In this document: one piece after another, positions 1 to 9,962 of the stretch
Layout of the letters: every line of letters starts with the position of its first letter
Position numbering within the stretch: position 1 is the first letter of the stretch
Assembly: GCA_000512085.1 (NCBI GenBank)
Contig: ASPP01001546.1
Span: 1-27,134, forward strand
DNA from: Reticulomyxa filosa
Taxonomy: Eukaryota; Foraminifera; Reticulomyxidae
Direction of reading: 5' to 3'
Length of the DNA stretch: 27,134 nucleotides
Notes under the pieces: generated by a model
What the model saw: the letters and a program-made list of their open reading frames with translations, nothing else
What the model was told of the DNA's origin: nothing
Database searches by the model: none
Made by a program: the position numbers and the translations under genes

Positions 1-58
1 GCTTTTGTTTTGTTCTTTCTGAATATTCTTTTTAATCGATGGAAAATGATTAACTCGT

Positions 59-598
59 TCATTGATCATTTTCTATTTTTCTGGCGTTGTACTCATCGTC
101 GTAATTGTCCTGGGACTGATTTGGAGCAAGTGTCGCATAATTGCGCTCAGTTGTGCCACTATTGATCGAAGTTCCGAAATCTCTTTTCTGGTTGGGAATG
201 ACGCTGATTAGGAATCTTTTCTCTTTCTTTTTCCTCGTTTTCATTGCTTTTCTTTTCTGGGGGGAGGCATGTTAATGCATTTGGGTACGCTCTCCTTCTG
301 AAAAATTGTGATTCTTTTGCTTTTCTCGACCTTTCCGTTCAATAACTTTCTTGTCGCGTCTTGACAGATGGAATCTAATTTTTGACATTGTTTTTTGGAT
401 GATAGGACATAAAATGGAGTGATTGCCTTTGCACAAAATACATCTCCTTCTCTTTGCATTTCTTTTGTGATAGCAATCATCGGAAGCGTGACCGTTCGTC
501 CACAAAACTTGCACTTTCTTTTCTTGATATTTGTATGTCATCTTGTCCAATTCTTGATATTGCACTGTTTCATGGAAATGCACAAACACTGTTTCCAA
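59..598 (-). pseudogene. Decayed LINE-type ORF1 / gag-like zinc-knuckle fragment
   Basis: One minus-strand frame runs from about 598 to 59 and is interrupted by a single TAA (269-271) lying between two CAT codons. The upstream half holds a basic stretch followed by a zinc knuckle of the form C-x2-C-x3-H-x3-C-P (RRRCILCKGNHSILCP). About 20 residues earlier lies TNGHASDDC, which looks like a first knuckle that has lost its leading cysteines. Tandem knuckles after a basic region are typical of the nucleic-acid-binding ORF1 of non-LTR retrotransposons. The downstream half is Lys/Arg- and Asn/Gln-rich. No ATG opens the frame and no reverse transcriptase follows on this strand, so this is a relic rather than an active gene. 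A host CCHC protein is possible but less likely given the stop and the surrounding repeats. Confidence 0.5.
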
Positions 599-831
599 GT
601 GGACAAAAACGTGTTTGCCTTGACTTTCTTTTTTTTTTTTAGCAAGAGTGAGATCTTATCCAAGTTAAAATTAGCACCTCGTCCCAAAAGGAACACAGTA
701 CTCTAATAAAAACAAACAAAAAAGGAAAAGATCAACAAAACATATAAAAACTCACACAATCAACAACAAGTGAAAAAAAATTTTAAGTTTGAGATATTTT
801 GATATTTTAAAGATTAAATTAAAAGGTTTCG

Positions 832-947
832 AACTTCTTTCAGATACTGCTAGATGTCGCAGTAACTGTTTTGTGCTTGTTTTTCTTCAAAATACAATTT
901 TTTTTTTAATAGTTTATATCGACGATAAATGATGTTTAAATGAATTT
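832..947. repeat. Diverged repeat family A, copy 1
   Basis: This stretch resembles 1784-1899 in the same orientation. Shared blocks occur in the same order: CTTTCA, TAGATGT/AAGATGT, TCAAAATACA, TT-TAATATCGA, and TGTTTAAATGAATTT versus TGTTGAAATGGATTT. Divergence is high, so these are old copies. Confidence 0.5.
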
Positions 948-1207
948 ATTTTTTTTACATTCACACAGATACTGAACCAACGATGACACCCCGAAAATGA
1001 ATTGCGCCAAAATCAGTTACATTCCACTCAAAATCTAACTACTATAAAAAACTTTATATCACTATAAATAAAATGAAACTTTTACTACTTGAAAAATTTT
1101 TTGTCTTTTTTGACTTTTCTCGATCTCTGAATGTCCACACGTTATCAAAAGTAATCTCTTCATTTTCTTTTTTTCATCCGTTTCAGGTCGCATATCAACT
1201 TGTAATC

Positions 1208-1402
1208 TCATTTGCGAATTTTGTTATTCATATCTGGAATGCCATCAATATTTGACAATTTCCTCTTCTTTTCCTTGTTGTTTAAGGTATTATCAATATC
1301 CGTTGCTGATTGTTGATGTCGATTTGATTTTTGCAATAATGGAATGCTAGAATTGTTAATATCAATAGCAGAATTCCCTAATAGTTCACTCAATATATCC
1401 AT
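1208..1402 (-). CDS. Small unidentified ORF, 64 aa, possible nuclear protein
   Basis: An ATG-initiated, uninterrupted frame encoding 64 residues. The protein begins MDILSELLG, continues with an Asn/Ser/Gln-rich middle, and carries a basic cluster KEKKRK near the C-terminus that could act as a nuclear localisation signal. Codon choice resembles the real genes of the window more than random AT-rich sequence. I see no splice signals that extend it and no family match. It sits between diverged repeat copies, so it may be a fragment of a transposable element or of a longer lost gene. Both coding status and function are uncertain. Confidence 0.3.
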   Translation of the reverse strand: MDILSELLGNSAIDINNSSIPLLQKSNRHQQSATDIDNTLNNKEKKRKLSNIDGIPDMNNKIRK

Positions 1403-1783
1403 TTTAATTCTACATTTCAATTTCCATTGAATTCATTGGAATCAACAATTAGCATCCTTACATGTTTGAAAATTTGCTAACTGCATCTTATCTTTAAATA
1501 GCTCACAAAAGTTTTATTACTCCGAACAGACTGTTTTTCAGTCGCAACATATTGACTGCTAAAAGCATAAATTCTTTTATGATCCGTGTTTCTAGTCCTG
1601 AGTATATCATCTACCGATTATGTAAAAAAGGTATTAAGTCGCACTAAAAAAAAATCAAATACGATAAAAAATCCATTATCAAATAGTAAAAAAATTTCTT
1701 TTAGATCGTGCTAGAGTCTTCTTGACTTTTCTCGATCTGACCAAATTTCTTGACCACCGAAATCTTTAATCTCGATTTCAAAA

Positions 1784-1899
1784 TTTCTTTCAAAAACACT
1801 AAGATGTTGAATTAACTTGAAATTTCAAACGTTTTCTCCTTCAAAATACACTTTTTTGACAAAAGTTAATATCGATGATGAAGGTGTTGAAATGGATTT
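1784..1899. repeat. Diverged repeat family A, copy 2
   Basis: Second copy of the repeat at 832-947. A separate exact 17-bp match, TTGACTTTTCTCGATCT, occurs at 1110-1126 and 1722-1738, so the shared block may be wider and rearranged. In this copy one plus-strand frame stays open for about 40 codons through 1810-1935 (it includes NIDDEGVEMDF), suggesting the repeat once was coding. Confidence 0.5.
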
Positions 1900-2037
1900 T
1901 TTAAAAAATTCAATATTCAAGCATTTAAGCAAGAATTGCAAACTGCTATGAAAACTACTAATATATTGTCATTGAAGGATATTGGAATGCAAATCGTCAC
2001 GCATTATTTGATCATAACATCGACGATGTTGTGAGTA

Positions 2038-2191
2038 TTCTTGATTTCATTGTATTGCATATTATTAACACATTACCATTTGATTGCAAGTTCACGAAAG
2101 ACAATTTAACGTCAAATATTGACATTACGTTATGTTAATCAATTCTTTCATTGATTAATTGTAGAACTGATTATGTTGAATTAGATTTGCA
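2038..2191. repeat. Diverged repeat family B, copy 1
   Basis: Matches 2916-3053 in direct orientation. Copy 1 opens TTCTTGATTTCATTGT and copy 2 TTCTCGATTTCATTGT. Both then share ATTACCATTT and close with TTATGTTGAATTAGATTTGC or TTATGTTAAATTAGATTTGC. Copy 1 directly precedes the reverse-transcriptase relic, so it is probably part of that element. Confidence 0.55.
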
Positions 2192-2590
2192 AAGGTATTT
2201 GCAGAACCAAAAGATTTATATGAAAAACATTATAAAATAGTTGAAGATATAAAATTTAAAGTTGCATTATAAAAACAGATTAGTTCCATTTTATTAAATG
2301 ATATTTACCATATAGATATTACAAAAGAATAAGTTATTGATTCTTTAGATATTTGTCGCCGTACAAAGCTCAATGCCGATAACATCCACAACTAAATGTT
2401 AAAGAATATTTTAAGAATGCAAACATTGTGATCATTCCAATCATAATCGAAATCAGTCATTGCAAGAATCATATGCTGATCACATTGTTATCAAATGTTG
2501 TTAAATTGATATAAATGATCATACTGATTTTATTCTAAGTCCCAAATAATCTAACAAAATTTTCATCAGAAGCTGAACTATGTCTGTTTA
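2189..2590 (+). pseudogene. Decayed non-LTR retrotransposon reverse transcriptase
   Basis: Three plus-strand frames, joined by two frame changes, together follow the N-terminal order of a LINE-type reverse transcriptase. Frame 1 (from 2189) contains DITKE-stop-VIDSLDICRR, then NADNIH and MLKNIL. This fits the usual I-T-x-E-E-V...A-L...K-S-x-G-x-D-x-I...L-K region. Frame 2 (2413-2511) reads KNANIVIIPI and, after a short gap, ITLLSNVVKLI, matching the W-x-x-A-x-I-V-P-I-x-K and R-P-I-S-L-L-x-x-x-x-K-L motifs. Frame 3 (from about 2514) reads ILSPK-stop-SNK, matching the L-S-x-x-Q-x-G-F-R region. The catalytic YxDD segment is not recognisable. Most internal stops are TAA where the family expects Gln. 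This is an old inactive insertion. Confidence 0.65.
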
Positions 2591-2915
2591 TTGCAATATT
2601 GATTCATAAAATAAGAAGTACATATATTATAATTTTTATGCTCATCACTATATTGAAATAGTAAAATCTTGCTGTTATGTCGTATATATTTACACTTAAC
2701 ATATCTATCATTCAATAATATTCTTATACGCTAATGTACTTAATTATGAACCTGTTTGTTATCTTATACTTATCGAAATAAACTTATTATTTTGTAGTTT
2801 CTATCGAATTTATATTTAGTCATTTGAATATATATTCCAAAAATTACAATATATAAATTAATTAACTTATAATCATTATATTATATTTGAATTCAAAAAT
2901 AGTTTTGCAAATGTA

Positions 2916-3053
2916 TTCTCGATTTCATTGTGTCTAATTATTACATATCAATATATTACCATTTTACTGTACATTTATGAATTACAATGCAATATCAAGC
3001 ATTAATATTGCATTTGTTCATTGTATAACATATTATGTTAAATTAGATTTGCG
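2916..3053. repeat. Diverged repeat family B, copy 2
   Basis: Second copy of the 2038-2191 repeat, in the same orientation and about 880 bp downstream. The reverse-transcriptase motifs do not follow this copy. It may be the remains of a second truncated insertion. Confidence 0.5.
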
Positions 3054-3569
3054 ATCATATTACATCACAACTGTGTCCAATATCAAAACCAAGCGGTCTG
3101 CACAACGAATTGAACGACAATAATTTATTATTTCTATAATTTAACATTTAATTTTTACATTGTCAAGTACTTGCGCGTTGTATATTATCTTTGTAGTACT
3201 TCTTCAATTTATTATATCATTTATGTACTTCCATATAAATGTTATTTGTACTACTTCGAAATTATAATTACACTAAATTTACCAAGTTAATGTTTTTTCT
3301 TTCACTGTTAGTTTGTTATCATTTGAAGTTAAAAATGTTACTTTGATCGTATAGTTTCGATACCGCTTGCTTCTTTTATAGTTCGTTGTTCAATTGAGAA
3401 AAAGAAACAAATACTTTATTATTTAAATTTGAGCTAAAAATAAGCACAAAAACACTATTTTTTTCCGTCCTTGAATACAATTAATGGATGATTGTATGCA
3501 TTCAACATACAATCAACATTACTCGCAGTTTAAAAATGGAACGCAAAAGAAAAGCACCAAACATGTTAT
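3054..3569. other. AT-rich intergenic stretch
   Basis: No open frame, RNA gene or clear repeat is visible. It probably contains the 3' end of the minus-strand dehydrogenase transcript. A short less AT-rich patch at about 3085-3120 has no assignable function. Confidence 0.6.
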
Positions 3570-5012
3570 TTAAGATGACCTTAATCTTAAGTGTTTGACA
3601 GCACTTTCACGAACAATTGAAATGTCCCATTCTTTTTTCAGATCAACATTAACTTTACTCAGCAATTTATCGGCATATGTCCAGCTTTTGTAAGATTGTT
3701 GCTCTTGTTCTTTTTCTTCATTGTTTCGGTTTTCTATTTTCAGTTTAGTGGAGGTTTTGAGCTCTTCCAACAACATGTCATCGTGAGGAACGCAATCGAC
3801 ATAAAAATGCCCACTTTCAAAGAGATCGTCAGGTAGAACACAACATCTGACAATAGTGGCAGCACCTTGTTCAGGAGACTTAATAAAGGGCTTCATGACA
3901 TTTGTAAACAGAAATTCTCCACCCGGAATATTGCGTCCAATGCTTGTCGCAACCAGCCCCGGATGTATACAACAAACATACAGCTTGCCTATTCACATCC
4001 AAGTTTTGTTATTCTTACTTTTTAATAAGCTACGACAATCCTATGAAAAAATGCAAAAATTGTAAGGTTTAACCATAATGGGACAATGCTAATCGATCCT
4101 CGGGCTGTTTGATATCATCAGAGAATGCAGATGAATCCTGGTCGTTTGTGGAGGTGGAAGTTAAGTCAATGCCATCGTGAAACTTTTGATGCAACCATTG
4201 AGTCCACAAAATAACTAAGGCTTTGCTAATGCCATAGCTTGTGTTTATACTAAAATTTGAAGACGTGATTCCCCCCCAAACGCCGTGTGTTTTCTTTTCA
4301 TTGTTTTTCTCCATTTCGGCTGTGTCAGATGACAGCACCGATATCTGGCTGTTAAGCCAATCTGCAAATGGCAACGGTACTTTTTTATGCATTATACTGG
4401 TCACATTGATAACGCGTGGATTTTTGCAAGATGCAAATAAATAAGGCAATAATAACCAAGTTAAATAAAAAGGTCCTTTTTTTTTTTTGAGAGTGATTTA
4501 GTAAAGAGAAAATAACCAACAATTCTATATTAAAAATACATACCCAAAAAATTGACTTGCAAAGTTGTTTCAATGTTATCTTTTGTCGATTGAAACTTGG
4601 GCATAAATACTCCTGCATTGTTTACTAAACAATGTAATTTCAAATTTCGACTTTTGAAGTCTTTGACGCATTCTTGTATACTTTGGAGTGATGCCAAATC
4701 TAATTTGATCACCTGAATACGATTTGACAGTGATTCTAAGTCACATTTGAGATAAGTGCGGTTGTTGACAATGCTATCAATGACATTTTTACGGGCTTGA
4801 TTTGCTTTGCTGCGATCACGACATGCCATTATCACGGTTGCGTTATGCTCTGCTAATGTTCGACATGTTTCCAAACCTATTCCAATATTTGCTCCTGTCA
4901 CCAATATCACTTTGTCGTTCAGATCATACTCTTCTGCCGCTTGAGCGGCTGTGGCTTTTTTGCCTTGTGTGGAAAAATCCAATTGAGTATTTTCGCTGGT
5001 GGTGTTTCCCAT
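3570..5012 (-). CDS. Short-chain dehydrogenase/reductase (retinol-dehydrogenase/WWOX-like)
   Basis: Three exons (5012-4544, 4475-4074, 3988-3570) whose phases close exactly give 429 residues. The NAD(P)-binding motif TGANIGIG lies at residues 39-46 and NNAG at 131-134. The helix and strand QVNFLGPFYLTWLLLP are followed by the likely catalytic Ser183 (INVTS) and Tyr237/Lys241 (SYGISK), then IHPGLVAT. This is the classical Rossmann-fold oxidoreductase order and best fits the retinol-dehydrogenase/WWOX-like group, which reduces or oxidises lipophilic carbonyls or alcohols. The substrate cannot be told from sequence. The N-terminus MGNTTS fits the N-myristoylation pattern, suggesting membrane attachment. 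Two charged insertions, between Ser and Tyr and after Lys, make the protein longer than a usual SDR. The C-terminus is rich in Glu, Asn and Lys. Introns are 68 and 85 bp. Confidence 0.9.
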
Positions 5013-5522
5013 TTGTTCGCTTTAAACTTTAAATAATTTAAGTTTTTAAACGGTGTTTAAAGGCTTATTTTTGAACCAATTTAGAATTATTTGTGAACCT
5101 CCTAACAAACATAAAAATTTTTTGCTTTGAACTTTGATCTTATTTTATTAAAATACTGTAACGACCAAATTTATCAAATATTTTTACATTGCAATAAATT
5201 TTCAAGTGAAAAAAGACAAGTAATTTTGAATTAATTGTTTGACAACATATATCAGGAGTAAACCGGCACACATTTACCAATGTGGGTGAAACAACCACGC
5301 ATTACTTCAACAAATTTAACTCAGAAAAAAAAAAAGAAAGAAAAAAAATTACACTGCTTTGGTTGATAAGATAGTAATAAAACATTTTGTACAAACCACA
5401 AAACTTAGACGCAATGTGTCTAGCAACTGAGGTTTGATTATGTTCAATTTTATACTTTGGCTAAATTTCCGTTCTATTTTACAACACTGATATTGGATAT
5501 GTATGAAAAGCAAAAAAATTAT
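5013..5522. other. Intergenic spacer between two minus-strand genes
   Basis: Promoter of the dehydrogenase and 3' region of the PHD gene. It contains an A-rich run at 5323-5348. No open frame, RNA gene or obvious motif is seen. Confidence 0.6.
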
Positions 5523-7706
5523 TCAAAACTTGGTTAAATATTTCTTGCGAATATCATTGAGATTCGCACCAGAAGCATCTTCAAGATTTGAATTGTTGAT
5601 CGACAACCAGTGAGAAGAATATGAAATGGTATCGAATGCGTCTTTATACGGTATCATTTTGTGTATTGTAATTTTTTAAATGAAATTGGCAAAGATTTAA
5701 ACAAATTCTGATAAACAGAAATAAATGACATTACCTCCAAGTCTTTGATTTAAATCAATTGAAGCATTACTGTGATTCCAGTTTTCATTATCAAAACGAT
5801 GGGTCGACGAATTGTGGTCTGTGGACAAGTCTATTTTGGAGGGATTCAAAGATTCAAACACTTGACTCCTTTGATAAAGTGAAAATGGGGTATGATCACG
5901 AAGGAAGGGTGTCAAGCTATGCGTGCGGTTGTTATCTCCGTTGTTTTGATTCAACCAAGGGGATAGTTTTAGTATACTAGCATTATCGTCATCGACATGA
6001 GCCAATGGGTACAAAGTATATGTATGATCCTCGAATGTGTTGTTGCTGTATATGAACAAAACGGTGAAAATAGTTATCACTACACGAAGTAAACTCAAAT
6101 AGCAAAACAATTACGTAACAACCGTGCTGGAGATGTTATATGTTCATTGTAGTTTATTGGATGAACATTTCCATTCGACCAAGCATCGCCATCATTTGCT
6201 AGCCACGGTTGAGTAGCTGTGTGATTGTCCTCAACGAAATGTTTTGGAGATCTGCCCTTGTCGCAATTTGAATTTTTATTGAACCCACTTTGCTCGTTAT
6301 CATTACCGTTGCTGTTCTCATGATATGCAGGTTCAATACAAATGGATGAGTGATTTCGACTATGTTCATTCTCTATCGCTGAACAACAGTTGTTTTCCAA
6401 ACGCGTTGCACAGTCATCCATTCGTTTATCATTCCTGCCATGCATTTCCCTGCGATTTTTACTGTCTTTGCTAAGATCTTTCATCTCTACGCCTTGAAAA
6501 TACGGCAATGGATCATGACCGTTTATTTGCAAGGAGTCGCCGATAGACATATCATTTGACATTTTTTTGTGTAATGTTCTGCTTTGTTTTTTGACTTGGC
6601 CCGAGTCCTCGATACAAGTTACAGAAACGTGGTCACGCAGTTGGTTCCAAGGTTCACATGACTATCATAGTTTTTTGTTAAGGTTACTTGATGATTAGTT
6701 TTAAAACAATGTTCCCTTGTGGCCAGTCTACAAAAAAAAATTCCTACGTACAAAAAAAAGTATAGTGTAAAAAGAAAGAAAACACTTTTTGCAAAAATGT
6801 TAAGTGTAAAAAGAATGAATGTTCAAACTATTTCAGCTTAAAAATGTTGTTAACTTGATGCAACGTTACATGCTTCCTGCAATACAAATAAAAGGCAATG
6901 GAATCTCTTCCATCGACCAAGTACTTTTCAAATTTCAAACAATTGTATCGCTTTTCATAGCAACACAAAGGGTGGAACCATTCATTGCATTGAATCGCTC
7001 GACATTTAATGCAGCCTCCTATTTTCATTTTTTTAACGAGGAACAAATATATTTTTGCGAAGCAAAGACACAAGGAAAAAATAAAAGGAAAACAAGTCTT
7101 GTTTCTGAGAACCAACCAGATTTATGACAAACTGCACATGTGTGAGTGTAAGCGTATTTGTCAAAGTGAGGGACAATGATCGGTCCCATTTTTTGTTGAT
7201 CAGCAATGCAGGTAAATGGAAACCAATAGGCACAAATTAAATGAGCCCACATTTGTTTGTCGGATTTATTTGCGGTATTTTTTTCTACGTAAGGCCCTAT
7301 CACTTCTTTCAATGCCCCAAATTTCTTACTTCGACACAAAATACAGGCCTTTCCGGGCACAAATCTTTTTGCGTGCTCTTTTTTTCGCATGTTTGTTTGA
7401 CAGTAACTGTAAAACGCACACGGGCCATTGAAAACGTTATTATTCTCCCGTTATTGTTCGATGCAAAAAATTGTGATTAACTCAATGTCACCTACTAAAC
7501 TCACACAGCCAAGGATTCGAAGGGCTTTCGCCAGCGCCATAACAAAAAGGATGAACTTCTAACTTACACTGAACACAACGTAACAGAGGTAAGTCTTTGG
7601 AATTGTAACAGACCATACAGCGCTTGGTTTCACGCTTTGATTTCAATAGGTTCATATTCCAAAAATCTTCACTTGTATTGTCTTGGTTTTTTGAGAACGT
7701 CGACAT
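5523..7706 (-). CDS. PHD + extended PHD (ePHD) chromatin reader protein
   Basis: Six exons (7706-7492, 7406-7117, 7018-6870, 6661-6123, 6045-5735, 5641-5523) give about 540 residues with all phases matching. A PHD finger occupies residues 30-78 (CMVC, CVQC, HPFC, then PWLC). It is followed by an extended PHD: CILC at 93-96, FGALKEV, WAHLICAYW near 125-133, CAVC near 162, then CIKC and EWFHPLCCYEK. A PHD next to an ePHD with GALK and WAH-x-x-CA is characteristic of the JADE/BRPF/AF10 group, which binds histone H3 tails and acts in acetyltransferase or methylation complexes in the nucleus. The C-terminal 320 residues are Asn/Ser/His-rich with no recognised domain. The exon 3 donor could also be at 6855, and intron 3 (about 200 bp) is long for this locus. 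The spacing of the last PHD ligand pair is unusual and depends on the first intron call. A further upstream exon is possible. Confidence 0.8.
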
Positions 7707-8079
7707 TCTAGCGAAGTCTAGTCCCTGTTTAGGACAGTAAGAGAAGAGCTTTTTTTTTTAAGGTTTTTGCCATATTTTCGAATTTTTTTGGGGTGAAATA
7801 TTCACAGATTACTTTCCTTGCATTTTTGATTGCGTATGGTTGTTGATCTAATAAAAAATTGACGACACACAAACTTTTCTTACAATCTTGTGGAAAAATC
7901 GTGTTAAACAGTTGCAAAAGTAAATTGATCAAGGAACTTATCTACCTTCTTCTCATAAAAAGCAAAGTAATGGAGGAACTGATTAAAAAAATAAGTCGAG
8001 TTTTTTTGTGCTAAGGTTTACGAGTTTTTCTTTTAAAACTTAGAAGGAATCTTCATCTGAACAAGTGTGCAATCTAACC
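7707..8079. other. Divergent promoter region with a possible upstream exon of the PHD gene
   Basis: This gap separates the minus-strand PHD gene from plus-strand TIM. On the minus strand, 7932-7729 is open for 67 codons with gene-like composition (for example QQPYAIKNARK) but has no ATG. A donor after ARK (AAA|GTAATCTG) and an acceptor AAACAG|GGACTAG lie in phase 0 with the PHD frame. A spliced upstream exon is therefore plausible, though its start would lie very near the TIM start. Without it, the stretch is just a shared promoter. Confidence 0.3.
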
Positions 8080-9029
<950 letters not shown>

Positions 9030-9962
9030 ACTGCTGTCTACCTCGTCAGAAAAATGAACGTTTTTGGAAACATTTTGTTCCACATTAGTCTAAATTCGAA
9101 GAGAGGTTGTGCACTTTGTGAGATTGAGTGTGTTGCTACACAAGTTCTTTTTTTTAAGCGAGTTCAAGTTAGACTCAAGTAATGCAGGGCATAATCAAAC
9201 CTAAAAAACCCACCAAAATTGAAGAAAAAAGGAAAATAACGCTCAAGCATTTTCTCATGGAGGGAAAAAAAGAAATACGTTTGTGTCATATACAAAAGTT
9301 GCAACACAAAACAATAAAATAAACACTCACATCAAATACTTTCTAAATGGAGAGAACAGCGACAATTTGTCCAAACAGTTCAACAAAAAAAAAAGAAAAA
9401 AAACATTTCACCTTACCTCTTTTTCTAAATTAAACTCCTATTGATTCTTCCTACTTACGTTATCAAAGAAAAATGTCAATGTTCAACAGCAATGGCGTTA
9501 CATTTCTTTTTTCTTGAAACAAATTCCCATTGACTCTTTTCTTTGAAACTGTGACTTGCTTGCTAAATTCTTCCAAAATAAAAATAAAAAATTAATGATA
9601 ATTGAAACAAAACAGCATTCCCACAAATCACAAAAAGTTGTTGCAATCGCTTATTTGTCTGTTTGATATCAAATCAGCACGGAAAATAAAACAAAAACTC
9701 CTCTCCCGTAAAACTCCAAAACAAAAAAATCTCACACTGACACAAGGGCTTTGTTTTGTCTCAGCACCGTTTTGATCAACAACATTCTTTGGAAAGGAAA
9801 AACAGTTTGTTTTTTTAAATGCCCTTTCTCCAAACTAAAGTGCGCAACACATTTTAAAAAATCAACAATAGAAAGCAAAAACGCGCTTAAAACGTATTTT
9901 GTTTTTTTTTTTGAAAATGTCCACATACTTACCAAGAAAAAGCACGAAAGTAAATCAAGTTA
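9030..9962. other. Convergent intergenic region (TIM 3' end / Pumilio 3' end)
   Basis: It contains only A/T-rich sequence, including several AATAAA-like hexamers (for example near 9315 and 9580) that could serve polyadenylation of either gene. Open frames near 9732-9962 lie on both strands but have no protein-like features. No RNA gene is seen. Confidence 0.6.

Noticed and set aside
2189-2590. Reassigned genetic code with TAA read as Gln
   Set aside because: Clear host genes (TIM, NTF2, the eIF4E-like gene) end in TAA, and the relic also has TGA stops and frame changes.
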